A DNA stretch of 64,000 nucleotides from Bartonella grahamii subsp. shimonis (GTDB lineage: Bacteria > Pseudomonadota > Alphaproteobacteria > Rhizobiales > Rhizobiaceae), in assembly GCF_036327415.1 (NCBI RefSeq), contig NZ_CP123961.1, positions 992,001-1,056,000 of the forward strand. The letters are read 5' to 3'. The notes beneath the pieces were generated by a model. That model was given only the letters and a program-made list of their open reading frames with translations, was not told where the DNA came from and made no database searches. Positions 9,011 through 19,002 of this stretch are shown one piece after another; position 1 is the first letter of the stretch, and each line of letters starts with the position of its first letter. The position numbers and the translations under genes are program-made.

Positions 9011-10990
9011 GTGCTTGTCGAACTGGGTCATATTTTTTTAGCTGCAGCATTTTCAGTAAGCTTATTAGGGGTGTTTTTACCTGCTTTAGGTTTTTGGTGG
9101 AGAGAGCGTTTGTTAATGCAAACAGCTGTTCCTCTAACATATATCGCTTTTACATTACTGCTTTTATCTTTTTTAGTGATAATTTATGCTTATGTCGTAT
9201 CTGATTTTTCTGTTTTGAACGTTGTTGAGAATTCTCATTCAGAAAAACCGATGCTCTATAAAATTACAGGTGTTTGGGGCAACCACGAAGGCTCTATGTT
9301 GTTATGGGTTTTAAGTCTTTCTTTTTTTAGTGCATTGATGGCCTTTTTTAGCCAACATGTTCCAGAAGATTTTAAGACGCTTATTTTAATTTGCCAAAGT
9401 TTGATTACAAGTGCTTTTCTTTTATTTATTCTTTTTGTATCTAATCCATTTTTACGTGTGTATCCACCAGCATTGCAGGGAAATGGTCTCAATCCTCTTT
9501 TACAAGATATCGCATTAGCAATTCATCCACCGCTACTTTATTTAGGTTATGTTGGTTTTTCACTTTGTTTTTCTTTTGCCGTTGCGGCATTGATTATGGG
9601 ACATGTTGATAGAATTTGGGCGCGTGGGATGCGTCCGTGGCTTTTACTTTCTTGGTGTTTTTTGACATTGGGTATTATGGTTGGCTCCTATTGGGCTTAT
9701 TATGAGCTAGGATGGGGGGGCTATTGGTTTTGGGATCCTGTTGAAAATGTTTCGTTTATGCCTTGGCTTTCAGGAACGGCTCTTTTACATTCTGCCCTTG
9801 TTCTCGAAAAGCGAGAAATATTGAAAAGTTGGACTTTGTTTTTAGCGCTGCTTACTTTTTCCCTTTCTCTAATGGGAACTTTTCTTGTGCGTTCGGGGCT
9901 TTTAGTTTCTGTTCATAGTTTTGCTGTTGATCCAGCACGGGGGCAAGCAATTCTTGCGCTTTTATTCTTTTTTACAGTAGCGGCTTTTCTTCTTTTTGCT
10001 TTGCGCACCCCTATTTTAAAAACAGAAAGATTTTTTCAACCAATTTCACGTGAAGGGTTTATTGTTTTAAATAATTTATTACTTACAACAATAACAGCAA
10101 CAGTATTGATTGGTACGCTTTATCCTTATTTTATTGAGATATTAACAGGGCAAAAAATTTCTGTAGGGGCTGCTTTTTTTAACCTTACCTGTGGACCGCT
10201 AATGGTTTTGCTGTTGTTGTTTGTTCCGTTTGGGGCAATGATGGCATGGAAACGCGGTGATTTTCTTGCAGTTTTTGAACGGTTGTGGTTTGTTTTTGTA
10301 TTGGTTGGTATCGTCTATTTTATAATATTTTATGCGACATCTGTGCGTGATATTTTTGCAGTTTTAGGGATTGGGCTTTCAGCGTTTGTTGTTTTAGGCA
10401 GTTTAGCGGATTTATGGGGAAAGAGTGGATATGGCAAGAGGGCTTTTTCAGTACGTATTAAAAGATTTCTTGGATTGCCATGGTCTACTTTTGGTGCAGC
10501 AATAGCACATATGGGATTAGGCGTTACATTATTTGGTATTGTTTGTGTGGCAAGTTTTGGGCAAGAACGTATTTTAATCATGAACGTAGGAGATAAGGTG
10601 ACGATAGCGGATAAAACGCTTCATTTTGATGCAGTGTATGATGGTGTTGGTTCGAATTATTCGGCAATGGAGTTTTATTTTAAAATATATGAAAATAAAA
10701 ACATTGTGGGTCATGTAACGGCCTCAAAGCGATTTTATTCAAGCCAAAATACATCAACAACAGAAATTGGTCTTCAAAATTATGGCTTATCGCAGCTATA
10801 TATTGTACCGGGACATATCGATAATCGGGGTCTTGTTGTGCACATATGGTGGAAGCCTTATGTAATATGTATTTGGTTAGGGGCATTCATGATGGCTGTA
10901 GGTGGATGTCTTTCTCTTCTGGGATATTGGTTTCGCATTGGCATATACAATAGGGTACTGCTTGCTTTAAACTTTTGGAAAAGACATTGA
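9011..10990 (+). CDS. ccmF: Heme lyase CcmF (CycK)
   Basis: Large inner-membrane protein (659 residues, about 15 hydrophobic segments) of the heme ligation complex that attaches heme to apocytochrome c. The WD/WWD-type tryptophan-rich region [19 protein letters not shown] lies near residues 236-254. Conserved periplasmic histidines are present (for example WGNHEGSM and [13 protein letters not shown]). The start is GTG 9011, which gives the standard family N-terminus ([13 protein letters not shown]). It sits 7 bases after ccmE and 1 base before ccmH, so the three genes are likely co-translated. Confidence 0.95.
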   Translation: MLVELGHIFLAAAFSVSLLGVFLPALGFWWRERLLMQTAVPLTYIAFTLLLLSFLVIIYAYVVSDFSVLNVVENSHSEKPMLYKITGVWGNHEGSMLLWVLSLSFFSALMAFFSQHVPEDFKTLILICQSLITSAFLLFILFVSNPFLRVYPPALQGNGLNPLLQDIALAIHPPLLYLGYVGFSLCFSFAVAALIMGHVDRIWARGMRPWLLLSWCFLTLGIMVGSYWAYYELGWGGYWFWDPVENVSFMPWLSGTALLHSALVLEKREILKSWTLFLALLTFSLSLMGTFLVRSGLLVSVHSFAVDPARGQAILALLFFFTVAAFLLFALRTPILKTERFFQPISREGFIVLNNLLLTTITATVLIGTLYPYFIEILTGQKISVGAAFFNLTCGPLMVLLLLFVPFGAMMAWKRGDFLAVFERLWFVFVLVGIVYFIIFYATSVRDIFAVLGIGLSAFVVLGSLADLWGKSGYGKRAFSVRIKRFLGLPWSTFGAAIAHMGLGVTLFGIVCVASFGQERILIMNVGDKVTIADKTLHFDAVYDGVGSNYSAMEFYFKIYENKNIVGHVTASKRFYSSQNTSTTEIGLQNYGLSQLYIVPGHIDNRGLVVHIWWKPYVICIWLGAFMMAVGGCLSLLGYWFRIGIYNRVLLALNFWKRH

Positions 10991-10991
10991 G

Positions 10992-11444
10992 ATGAAAAAA
11001 ATTCTTTGGATTGTATTTTTTTTAATTGCAACGTTTCCTTTTCGATTAGCAATAGCAGTAGAGCCGGATGAGATTTTAAAGGATAAGATTCTTGAAGCGC
11101 GGGCACGCCATATTTCATCGCATTTACGTTGTCCGGTTTGTCAAAATCAATCAATTGATGATTCAGATGCTGCTCTAGCGCGTGATTTACGGCTTTTAAT
11201 TCGGGAAAGGCTAAAGATGGGCTACAGTAATCAGCAAGTCACTGACTTTCTTGTTGAGCGATATGGTGAATTTATTCTCTTGAAACCACCGTTGAATAAA
11301 ATAACTTGGTTTTTATGGTTTTCGCCTTTGATCATTATCATCATTGGCGCAAGTATCATATTTTTCCACTTCAAACGGAATAATCATGAGAAAATAGTGA
11401 GTTATGTAAGTAAAAAAGAACAGTCAAAAATGCCATTGCATTAA
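10992..11444 (+). CDS. ccmH: Cytochrome c maturation thioredoxin-like CcmH (CycL)
   Basis: Periplasmic, membrane-anchored thiol-disulfide protein that keeps apocytochrome cysteines reduced for heme attachment. It has a signal peptide (residues 1-21), the redox motif [16 protein letters not shown] with Cys47 and Cys50, the helical [22 protein letters not shown] block and one C-terminal membrane helix (about 107-128). The 150-residue length is standard. It starts one base after the ccmF stop. An ATGAGC-containing hairpin (11473-11489) lies in the spacer that follows, but without a U-tract. Confidence 0.94.
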   Translation: MKKILWIVFFLIATFPFRLAIAVEPDEILKDKILEARARHISSHLRCPVCQNQSIDDSDAALARDLRLLIRERLKMGYSNQQVTDFLVERYGEFILLKPPLNKITWFLWFSPLIIIIIGASIIFFHFKRNNHEKIVSYVSKKEQSKMPLH

Positions 11445-11630
11445 AAAAGATGTTACATAAAAGAAAAAATCAGCTCATCTGCAATGAGCATACAATCTTA
11501 TTGTAATTATATGAGGGAATACTGAAATCTTACAAAACTTTAATAATTTAGACAGAAAACGGTAAGGTCTGATATTTTATAAGTGATCGAAATTGGAATA
11601 AAAGTGTAATTGAATAGGAGCATAGAGTAA

Positions 11631-13142
11631 ATGGTTAAAAAGGCTTTCTTTAAAACATTTGTCGCAGTGAGTTTTTCTGCGATATTAGAAAGTGCACTGT
11701 TTTTTAGTGGATGTACATCAAGCTTGTGGATGACAAAGGCTCATGCAAGTTCTGTATTTACTTCGTTAATGCAACAACAGGGATTTGCCGATATTGTTGC
11801 TCAAGTGAAACCAGCTGTTGTAGCAGTACAAGTAAAGAGCAATAAAAAGAAAGAAGATAGGTTCTTTAGCAACTTTTTTAGTGCTCCAGGGTTTGATCAA
11901 TTACCAGACCAGCATCCTTTGAAAAGATTTTTTAAAGAGTTTTATGATTTTGATAAACCTAAAAATAAATTTCCCCATCAATCGCAGAGACTTCGTCCTG
12001 TTGCTTTTGGATCGGGTTTTTTTATTTCGTCTGATGGTTACATTGTAACCAATGATCATGTGATTTCTGACGGAACAAGTTATACTGTTGTTCTTGATGA
12101 TGGTACAGAATTGAATGCAAAGCTCATTGGGAAAGACCCCAAAACAGATCTTGCCGTATTAAAAGTGAATGATAAAAGAAAATTTTCCTATGTTGATTTT
12201 GGTGATGATTCAAAGCTTCGTGTTGGAGATTGGGTTGTTGCCATTGGGAATCCATTTGGCCTTGGTGGAACTGTGACAGCAGGTATTGTTTCTGCACGTG
12301 GACGTGATATAGGCACTGGTGTGTACGATGATTTTATTCAGATTGATGCTGCTGTTAATAGAGGAAACTCTGGAGGTCCAACGTTTGATCTTAATGGAAA
12401 GGTTGTTGGGGTTAATACAGCAATTTTTTCTCCTTCTGGAGGAAATGTTGGGATTGCTTTTGCTATTCCGGCAGCGACTGTAAAACAGGTTGTACAACAA
12501 CTTATCGAAAAAGGTTCAGTTCAACGTGGTTGGTTAGGTGTTCAGATTCAGCCGGTAACAAAGGAGATTTCCGATTCAATAGGTTTGAAAGAAGCCAAAG
12601 GTGCTTTGGTCACTGATCCGTTAAAAGGACCGGCAGAAAAGGCTGGTATTAAAGCGGGTGATGTAATTATTTCAGTGAATAATGAAAAGATTGCTGATGC
12701 GCGTGAGCTGGCGAAACGTATTGCAAATATTAAACCAGGAGAAACGGTAACCATAGGGATTTGGAGATCAGGTAAGGAGGAGAGTATCAAGGTTAAACTC
12801 GCTTCAATGTCTGAAGATGAAGGTAAGAAAGAGAGTTCAAAATATTCAAATGGACGTGGTGATTTAGATGAAACATTGGAAGATTATGGTCTGATTGTTA
12901 TGCCTTCTGATGATGGTGTAGGGGTTGTCGTAACGGATGTTGATACCGATTCAGATGCAGCAGATAAAGGGATACGCCCTGGTGATATCATTGTGACAGT
13001 AAATAATAAACCGGTTAAACGAGTCTCTGATATTATTAGCACAATCAAAAATGCTCAGCAGTTAGGACGAAAGGCTATACTCTTACAAGTGCGAACAAAT
13101 GATCAAAATCGTTTTGTTGCTCTTCCAATTTTCAAAAAATAA
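11631..13142 (+). CDS. htrA: Periplasmic serine endoprotease HtrA/DegP
   Basis: Envelope protease and chaperone that degrades misfolded periplasmic proteins; a known immunoreactive antigen in Bartonella and Brucella. The long signal region ends near KAHASS. The trypsin-like domain has the triad His (TNDHVI, about 142), Asp (KTDLAVL, about 173) and Ser (GNSGGP, about 246). Two PDZ domains follow (about 300-385 and 415-495). At 503 residues it is full length. It has its own 187-base upstream region and is followed by an OmpR-type two-component pair, an order I associate with Rhizobiales, which may link protease levels to envelope stress. Regulation by that pair is inference. Confidence 0.95.
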   Translation: MVKKAFFKTFVAVSFSAILESALFFSGCTSSLWMTKAHASSVFTSLMQQQGFADIVAQVKPAVVAVQVKSNKKKEDRFFSNFFSAPGFDQLPDQHPLKRFFKEFYDFDKPKNKFPHQSQRLRPVAFGSGFFISSDGYIVTNDHVISDGTSYTVVLDDGTELNAKLIGKDPKTDLAVLKVNDKRKFSYVDFGDDSKLRVGDWVVAIGNPFGLGGTVTAGIVSARGRDIGTGVYDDFIQIDAAVNRGNSGGPTFDLNGKVVGVNTAIFSPSGGNVGIAFAIPAATVKQVVQQLIEKGSVQRGWLGVQIQPVTKEISDSIGLKEAKGALVTDPLKGPAEKAGIKAGDVIISVNNEKIADARELAKRIANIKPGETVTIGIWRSGKEESIKVKLASMSEDEGKKESSKYSNGRGDLDETLEDYGLIVMPSDDGVGVVVTDVDTDSDAADKGIRPGDIIVTVNNKPVKRVSDIISTIKNAQQLGRKAILLQVRTNDQNRFVALPIFKK

Positions 13143-13153
13143 GGCTTTAGTTG

Positions 13154-13184
13154 TAGGATAAATGTTTATTAAATATTTGTCCTA
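13154..13184 (+). other. 10-bp hairpin between htrA and the response regulator
   Basis: TAGGATAAAT (13154-13163) can pair with ATTTGTCCTA (13175-13184) over ten positions, one of them G-T, with an 11-base loop. No U-tract follows, so it is not a standard intrinsic terminator. It could protect the htrA transcript end or limit read-through into the two-component genes. Confidence 0.45.
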
Positions 13185-13214
13185 TAACATAATAAAATAA
13201 TGGAGATACGTTTT

Positions 13215-13901
13215 ATGAAGATACTCGTTATTGAAGATGATCATGAGACGGGGCATTATCTCGAAAAAGCTTTTTTGGAAGTAGGGCATTCTGTTGATGT
13301 TGCTTATGACGGGGATACGGGATACGCTTTAGCGACCACGGAAAATTATGACGTTATGGTTGTTGACCGAATGCTTTTGCATCGTGATGGTCTTTCTATT
13401 ATTGCTGAATTGCGCGCTAAAGGCAATGCAACACCGGTTCTTATCCTGTCGGCTTTAGGGCAAGTTAATGATCGTGTAGCGGGGTTGCGTGCAGGGGGAG
13501 ATGATTATTTGACAAAGCCTTATGCTTTTTCTGAACTTCTTGCGCGTGTTGAAGTTTTACAACGGCGGAAAAATCCTAAAGAAGCAGAAACTGTTTATTG
13601 TGTAGGCAATCTTGAACTTGATCGGCTAGCACATACGGTAAAACGGGGTGATAGAAATATCTTATTGCAACCACGAGAGTTTCGTTTACTTGAATATTTG
13701 ATGCGCTATGCGGGGCAGGTTGTTACACGCACTATGCTTTTGGAAAATGTTTGGGATTATCATTTTGATCCACAAACGAATGTCATTGATGTCCATATCT
13801 CCCGTTTGAGAGCCAAAATTGAAAAAGATTTTGATGTTCCCCTTCTCCATACCGTGCGTGGAGCTGGATATATGCTGAAAGCACCAGATAACAAAGTATG
13901 A
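13215..13901 (+). CDS. OmpR-family response regulator
   Basis: DNA-binding response regulator of 228 residues. The receiver domain has IEDD near the start, the phospho-acceptor Asp in VMVVDRMLL (about residue 51) and Lys in LTKPYAF near 101. The winged helix ends VDVHISRLRAKIEKDF…VRGAGYML. I chose ATG 13215 because GGAG at 13203-13206 is correctly spaced and MKILVIEDD is the usual beginning; ATG 13200 lacks a site. It overlaps the kinase gene by 4 bases. The order htrA-regulator-kinase-glnE is, from memory, conserved in Rhizobiales. The target genes are unknown. Confidence 0.88.
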   Translation: MKILVIEDDHETGHYLEKAFLEVGHSVDVAYDGDTGYALATTENYDVMVVDRMLLHRDGLSIIAELRAKGNATPVLILSALGQVNDRVAGLRAGGDDYLTKPYAFSELLARVEVLQRRKNPKEAETVYCVGNLELDRLAHTVKRGDRNILLQPREFRLLEYLMRYAGQVVTRTMLLENVWDYHFDPQTNVIDVHISRLRAKIEKDFDVPLLHTVRGAGYMLKAPDNKV

Positions 13902-15280
13902 ATCGTTTGATTAATATAATGCGCACGACGGCGCTGAGGCTTTCAGCACTTTACATTTTATTGTTTGGATTGGTGGCAACAGGGCTTTCTATTTATATGA
14001 CGGCATTTTCTGCTTCATTGTTAACAGAGCAAACTGAACAGGCTTTACATGAAGAATTAAAGTATATTGAAAATGCTTATAATTATGGGGGATTATCCTT
14101 ATTAATGCGTACTATTGATTATCGTTCAAGACAACCAGGAGCATTTCTTTATCTTGTCACGGATTCTATGGGGCGTATTTTAGCAGGAAATGTAGCACGT
14201 ATTGAATTAGGTCTTTTGAATCAGAGTGGTTTTATTTCTACCTCTTTTTGGTATTCCCGTTTTGGAGAACATGGCAAAACAAGTGAACATCGCGCTTTGG
14301 CGGTTATTGTTGATTTACCGAATGCTATGAAGATTCTTATAGGACGCGATTTGGATGAGCCAGAACGTTTTGCAGTGGTTATTCGTAAAGCTGTGATCAT
14401 TGCACTTGCTGCAATGGTTGGAGGAGCTTTACTCATATGGTTTTTTGTTGGCAGGAGAGCTTTACAAAGGATTGATCATGTAACGGCTGCATCACAGCGC
14501 TTGATGGATGGTGATTTCAGTGGGCGTTTACCTGTTTCTGGAGTAGGGGATGAGTTTGATCGATTGTCAACTAATCTTAATGTTATGTTAGACCGTATTG
14601 AAGAGTTAAATATTGGTTTACGTCAAGTATCAGATAATATTGCTCATGATCTGAAAACGCCGTTAACGCGTCTTAGAAATCGCGCTGAAGAGGCGCTTTC
14701 AGGAAATAAGACAAAGCTTGAATATCGTCAGGTCCTTGATAGAGTTATTGCAGAATCAGATCAACTTATTTGTACGTTCAATGCGATTTTAATGATTTCA
14801 CGTATTGAGGCCAGCAGTGCAATTGAGCATCTTGAAATGATGAATATGAAACTGATCCTTGAAGATGCTGTTGAGATTTACGAACCTTTTGCTGAAGAAT
14901 CAGGTGTTTTACTTCGGTTGGGGAATATATTTGATAAAGAGCTTAAGTTGAATCGTGAGCTTGTTGCACAGTCAATTTTTAATCTTATAGATAATGCCGT
15001 TAAATATGCATCTAAAGGTGAAAGGAAAGCGGAAGTTTACTTATCAATGGAATATCGTGATGAACATTTATTAGTTGTTGTGAGCGATAATGGACCAGGG
15101 ATAGCAGAGGACAAACTTGAAAAAGTGACAGAACGATTTGTTCGTCTTGAAGAAAGCCGCACACAGCCCGGGTTTGGGATTGGTTTAAGTATAGCAAAAG
15201 CAGTTATGAAGCTTCACGGGGGTGAATTGTTACTTGAAAATGCAAATCCAGGGCTTAGGGCTATTTTGTTATTTCCTTAA
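13898..15280 (+). CDS. Sensor histidine kinase, partner of the htrA-linked regulator
   Basis: Inner-membrane kinase of 460 residues. Membrane segments lie at about 13-35 and 165-185, with a periplasmic sensor region of about 130 residues. A HAMP domain (RLMDGDFSGRLPVSGVGDEFDRL) precedes the H-box SDNIAHDLKTPLTRLRNRAEE (His near 252). N-box NLIDNAVKYA and G-boxes DNGPGIA and GFGIGLSIAKAV form the ATPase domain. Translation is coupled to the regulator (ATGA overlap). The ligand is unknown; adjacency to htrA suggests an envelope signal. Confidence 0.88.
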   Translation: MNRLINIMRTTALRLSALYILLFGLVATGLSIYMTAFSASLLTEQTEQALHEELKYIENAYNYGGLSLLMRTIDYRSRQPGAFLYLVTDSMGRILAGNVARIELGLLNQSGFISTSFWYSRFGEHGKTSEHRALAVIVDLPNAMKILIGRDLDEPERFAVVIRKAVIIALAAMVGGALLIWFFVGRRALQRIDHVTAASQRLMDGDFSGRLPVSGVGDEFDRLSTNLNVMLDRIEELNIGLRQVSDNIAHDLKTPLTRLRNRAEEALSGNKTKLEYRQVLDRVIAESDQLICTFNAILMISRIEASSAIEHLEMMNMKLILEDAVEIYEPFAEESGVLLRLGNIFDKELKLNRELVAQSIFNLIDNAVKYASKGERKAEVYLSMEYRDEHLLVVVSDNGPGIAEDKLEKVTERFVRLEESRTQPGFGIGLSIAKAVMKLHGGELLLENANPGLRAILLFP

Positions 15281-15356
15281 AGATATTTTTCCTCATTTTT
15301 TCTTTTCATACATAGCGACTATTTTAAAAATATAAAGCAATAGAAAGGAAGGCAAA

Positions 15357-18302
15357 ATGCTTTTCAAGGGAGCGCAGACGAAACAAGCTTTTTTAAAAAC
15401 ACAGCTTCTCCCTTTATGTCCTCTCGATAAAAGTGGTTTCCAATGGTTAAAAGACATGGAAGAACAAGCAAGGAAAGAAGGTTTAGGATCGCTTGTTTCC
15501 CTTATTTCAGAGAGTGGAACGCAGATTGAATTTATCAGTTCGGTTATGACCTTATCTCCTTTTTTGCGTGAGGTTTTAATTGCCAATCCATCATATCTTA
15601 GTGCTTTATTAAATGTTGATATAGAAACAAGGCTGAGCGAAATTATAGATGATATTACGGCTATTGATAAGGATGAATCTATAAATGAAATTTCATTGAT
15701 GGCTGCTTTAAGGCGCAAAAAACGAGAAGCGCATGTTCTTATTGCTTTAGCTGATTTAAGTGGGGTTTTTACTTACGAAGTTTCATGTGCTTGGTTGACA
15801 CGTTTAGGCGAAGCAGCATTAAGTGTAGCGCTGCGCTTTCTATTAAGAGAAGCACATGATCATGGTAAGATCAATTTATTAAGCCGTGAGAATCCAGAAA
15901 AAGACTGTGGTTTAATTATTTTAGGGATGGGAAAATTAGGAGCAGGGGAACTTAATTATTCTTCTGATATTGATCTTATTGTTTTCATTGATGAAACATC
16001 ACCCCATATTGGTAATCTTTCTGAAAGTGTTGACATATTTTCTAAAATGGTACGCCGATTAATCCGTATCATTCAAGAACGCACAGCGGAAGGATATGTT
16101 TTTCGTCTTGATTTTCGGCTTCGTCCAGATCCAGGATCAACCCCTTTGGCTTTACCAGTAAGGACTGCCTTGCGGTATTACGAAGGGCGTGGGCAAAATT
16201 GGGAACGAGCAGCCATGATTAAAGCACGTCCAGTTGCTGGCGATAAGAAGGCAGGTTTTAATTTTCTTAAAGAGCTTTTTCCCTATGTATGGCGGAAATA
16301 TTTAGATTACGCTGCTATTGCTGATATTCATTCGATCAAACGTCAAATTCATGCGCATAAAAATTACGGTCAAATTGCAGCTTATGGACATAATATAAAG
16401 TTAGGTCGTGGTGGTATTCGTGAGATTGAGTTTTTTGTTCAGACACAACAGCTCATTGCTGGTGGGCGTTTTCCTCAATTACGTGGACGTCAGACAGTTG
16501 CAATGTTAGCAGAACTTCACACGCTTGGTTGGATTAGTGAGAAAACGAGAAATAGCCTTATAAAAAGTTATGCTTTTCTTCGAAATGTGGAACATCGTAT
16601 TCAGATGCTTTTCGATGAACAAACACATCTTCTTCCAAATGATATTGCTCAATTCACGAGTGTTGCCTATTTAATGGGTTATCAAGACAGTAGCAGTTTT
16701 ATCCATGATTTATTAAAAACACTTCAGGTTGTTGAAAAACATTATGCAGCACTATTTGAGAATGAGAAAGAACTTGGTTTAGAAATTGGTAATTTAGTTT
16801 TTACAGGTGAAGAAGATGATCCGGAGACATTAATAACGTTAAGTCGTTTAGGCTTTGAAAGAGCAAGTGATATTTGTCGTATTATGCGCACTCTCCATTG
16901 TGGTCGTTATAAAGCAACGCAATCAGCCGAAGCACGCGAGAGGTTAACGGAATTAACACCAGCTCTTTTGAAAGCTTTTGGTGGGACAAAACGAGCTGAT
17001 GAGGCGATGTTGCGTTTTGATAGTTTTTTACAGGGCTTGCCTTCAGGAATTCAGCTTTTTAGCCTTTTGCAGTCTAATCCCTCTCTTTTGGATATGCTTG
17101 TCCTTATTATGGGTGCTGCTCCACGTCTTGCAGAAATTATTACACGAAGATCCCATGTTTTTGATGGAATGTTAGATCCGAATATTCTTTCAGAATTACC
17201 AACAAAAACGTATTTAGAAAAACGGCTTGAATATTTTCTTGAAAATATTCTTCCCTATGAGGAAATTCTCGATCATTTAAGAATTTTTGCAGATGAACAG
17301 CGTTTTTTGATTGGTATTCGAATTTTGAATGGTGCAATTACAGGAGAAAGAGCGGGTTTTGCTTTTACTGCGCTTGCTGATCTTATGATTACAAAAACAT
17401 TTGCTGCCGTTCAAGAGGAATTTTCTCGTCTTCATGGTCGTGTTAAAGGGGGGCGTGTTGGCATATTGGGTATGGGGAAGCTTGGAAGTCACGAATTAAC
17501 GGCAGATTCCGATGTTGACCTCGTTTTTCTTTATGAACACGATGATGATGCAGAAATATCTGATGGAGAAAAGCCTCTTTATATCTCTCAATATTATACG
17601 CGTTTAGCACAGCGCCTCGTTTCTGCTTTATCCACTCTTACAAGCCAGGGTGTTCTTTATGTCGTTGATTTAAGGTTACGGCCGTTAGGCAATAAAGGAC
17701 CTGTTGCTGTTTCTTTTCCATTTTTTAAAAAGTATTATCGCCAAGAAGCATGGATATGGGAATATCTTGCTTTAACAAGGGCTCGAGGCATTGCAGGAGA
17801 TCCTGATTTTTTACAAAAGCTAGAAAATGAAGTGTGTGCAATTATTGCTATTTCTCGTGATAAGAAGGAAGTTGCAAAAGAAGTATGTGAAATGCGTTCC
17901 TTGATTGCAAAAGAAAAGCCGCCAAAAAATCAATGGGATTTAAAAACGATGTCTGGTGGCATTATGGATTTGGAGTTTATTGCTCAATTTTCTCTTATTA
18001 CGCATATCATTGAGTTTCAAATTGGAGCGACGACAGTGGATATTTTAGATCACTTACCAAACAGTTTTCTTAATCAGTCATGTATTGCTGATTTACGTTA
18101 TGCCTATCGTCTTTATACAAATTTGAGTCAAATTATACGGCTTTGCTTAAATGATTCTCTTAATCCCAATGATATGCCACTTGGATTAAGTGACCTTTTG
18201 TTAAATAGTGTTGGGGAACCTGATTTGCTTCGTGTTGAAAAATTAATTGTAGAAACTGGGAAATTGGTCTGTTCAGTTTTTACAAAAATCATGAAACATT
18301 AA
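15357..18302 (+). CDS. glnE: Bifunctional glutamine synthetase adenylyltransferase/deadenylyltransferase
   Basis: Cytoplasmic enzyme that adenylylates glutamine synthetase to inactivate it and removes AMP to restore it, under control of PII and glutamine. It has two nucleotidyltransferase domains: GMGKLGAGELNYSSDIDL at about 190 and GMGKLGSHELTADSDVDL at about 704, each with the G-S/D-x-D-x-D metal site. A helical linker separates them and a regulatory helical C-terminus follows. The length of 981 residues is typical. A good ribosome binding site (GGAAGG) precedes ATG 15357. It lies 76 bases after the kinase gene. Confidence 0.96.
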   Translation: MLFKGAQTKQAFLKTQLLPLCPLDKSGFQWLKDMEEQARKEGLGSLVSLISESGTQIEFISSVMTLSPFLREVLIANPSYLSALLNVDIETRLSEIIDDITAIDKDESINEISLMAALRRKKREAHVLIALADLSGVFTYEVSCAWLTRLGEAALSVALRFLLREAHDHGKINLLSRENPEKDCGLIILGMGKLGAGELNYSSDIDLIVFIDETSPHIGNLSESVDIFSKMVRRLIRIIQERTAEGYVFRLDFRLRPDPGSTPLALPVRTALRYYEGRGQNWERAAMIKARPVAGDKKAGFNFLKELFPYVWRKYLDYAAIADIHSIKRQIHAHKNYGQIAAYGHNIKLGRGGIREIEFFVQTQQLIAGGRFPQLRGRQTVAMLAELHTLGWISEKTRNSLIKSYAFLRNVEHRIQMLFDEQTHLLPNDIAQFTSVAYLMGYQDSSSFIHDLLKTLQVVEKHYAALFENEKELGLEIGNLVFTGEEDDPETLITLSRLGFERASDICRIMRTLHCGRYKATQSAEARERLTELTPALLKAFGGTKRADEAMLRFDSFLQGLPSGIQLFSLLQSNPSLLDMLVLIMGAAPRLAEIITRRSHVFDGMLDPNILSELPTKTYLEKRLEYFLENILPYEEILDHLRIFADEQRFLIGIRILNGAITGERAGFAFTALADLMITKTFAAVQEEFSRLHGRVKGGRVGILGMGKLGSHELTADSDVDLVFLYEHDDDAEISDGEKPLYISQYYTRLAQRLVSALSTLTSQGVLYVVDLRLRPLGNKGPVAVSFPFFKKYYRQEAWIWEYLALTRARGIAGDPDFLQKLENEVCAIIAISRDKKEVAKEVCEMRSLIAKEKPPKNQWDLKTMSGGIMDLEFIAQFSLITHIIEFQIGATTVDILDHLPNSFLNQSCIADLRYAYRLYTNLSQIIRLCLNDSLNPNDMPLGLSDLLLNSVGEPDLLRVEKLIVETGKLVCSVFTKIMKH

Positions 18303-19002
18303 AATAATTCTATAAGAATAATAAAAATTATTAATTCCATTTTTATATATTAATTTTTGTCTTTTATTTCATTATACGCTTGAGAGGGCTAGAGTAAAGT
18401 TCTCTACTGGTTTCTCAATTATGATGAAAAAAATTTCTCTGTTAAATGTGCCATTCTAAGTGTCATTCTTTACACAAAAAGCGATGAGTGATTAGTTTAG
18501 TGAATGATATACTTTATGAACCTTATCTCATGTGTATGATAAAAGCATATTGGTCATTTATTAAGCAGTAGTATATCAGATACATTTATGAATTAAGAGA
18601 TATTCAACACAAGAATATATGCAAGAATGTTTTTATCGTACAGATTTATATAAAAACTTATAGAGATTATGTCTTATTACACTTAATACCAAAATACTGA
18701 AATCAATATGATAAAAAGCTTTATTGATTACATATCTCATTTTTTCAAAAAAGTGACATTATAATTATTTATATAATTCTGAATAATAATGATTAGTATG
18801 AAGCTATAAAAGCTAGTATGAATAATTAATAGAATATAAAGCATATTTAAATTTTTCATATATTATTTATTAAAACTACGTTTATTTTTAAATAGAAAAT
18901 TTATTTTTTTGTAACTGTGTCATTTTTGCTATAGATTTTTAAAAAAACTGTGAAATGATTTACTATTATTTATGTATCACATTAGCTTTTAGGGGAGCAA
19001 TT
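18303..19002 (+). other. Long AT-rich leader of the outer membrane protein gene
   Basis: 700 bases with no coding sequence I can support; extremely AT-rich. It is the 5' region of the porin-like gene at 19003. A possible promoter lies close to the gene (TTGTAA 18909-18914, TATAGA 18930-18935, spacing short at 15). Bartonella hbp genes are known to be controlled by Irr through an upstream element, but I cannot identify that element by eye with confidence. Confidence 0.5.

Noticed and set aside
11631-11760. HtrA as a lipoprotein because of FFSGC near residue 28
   Set aside because: The -3 position is Phe, not a lipobox residue, and a normal signal peptidase site (KAHASS) follows.
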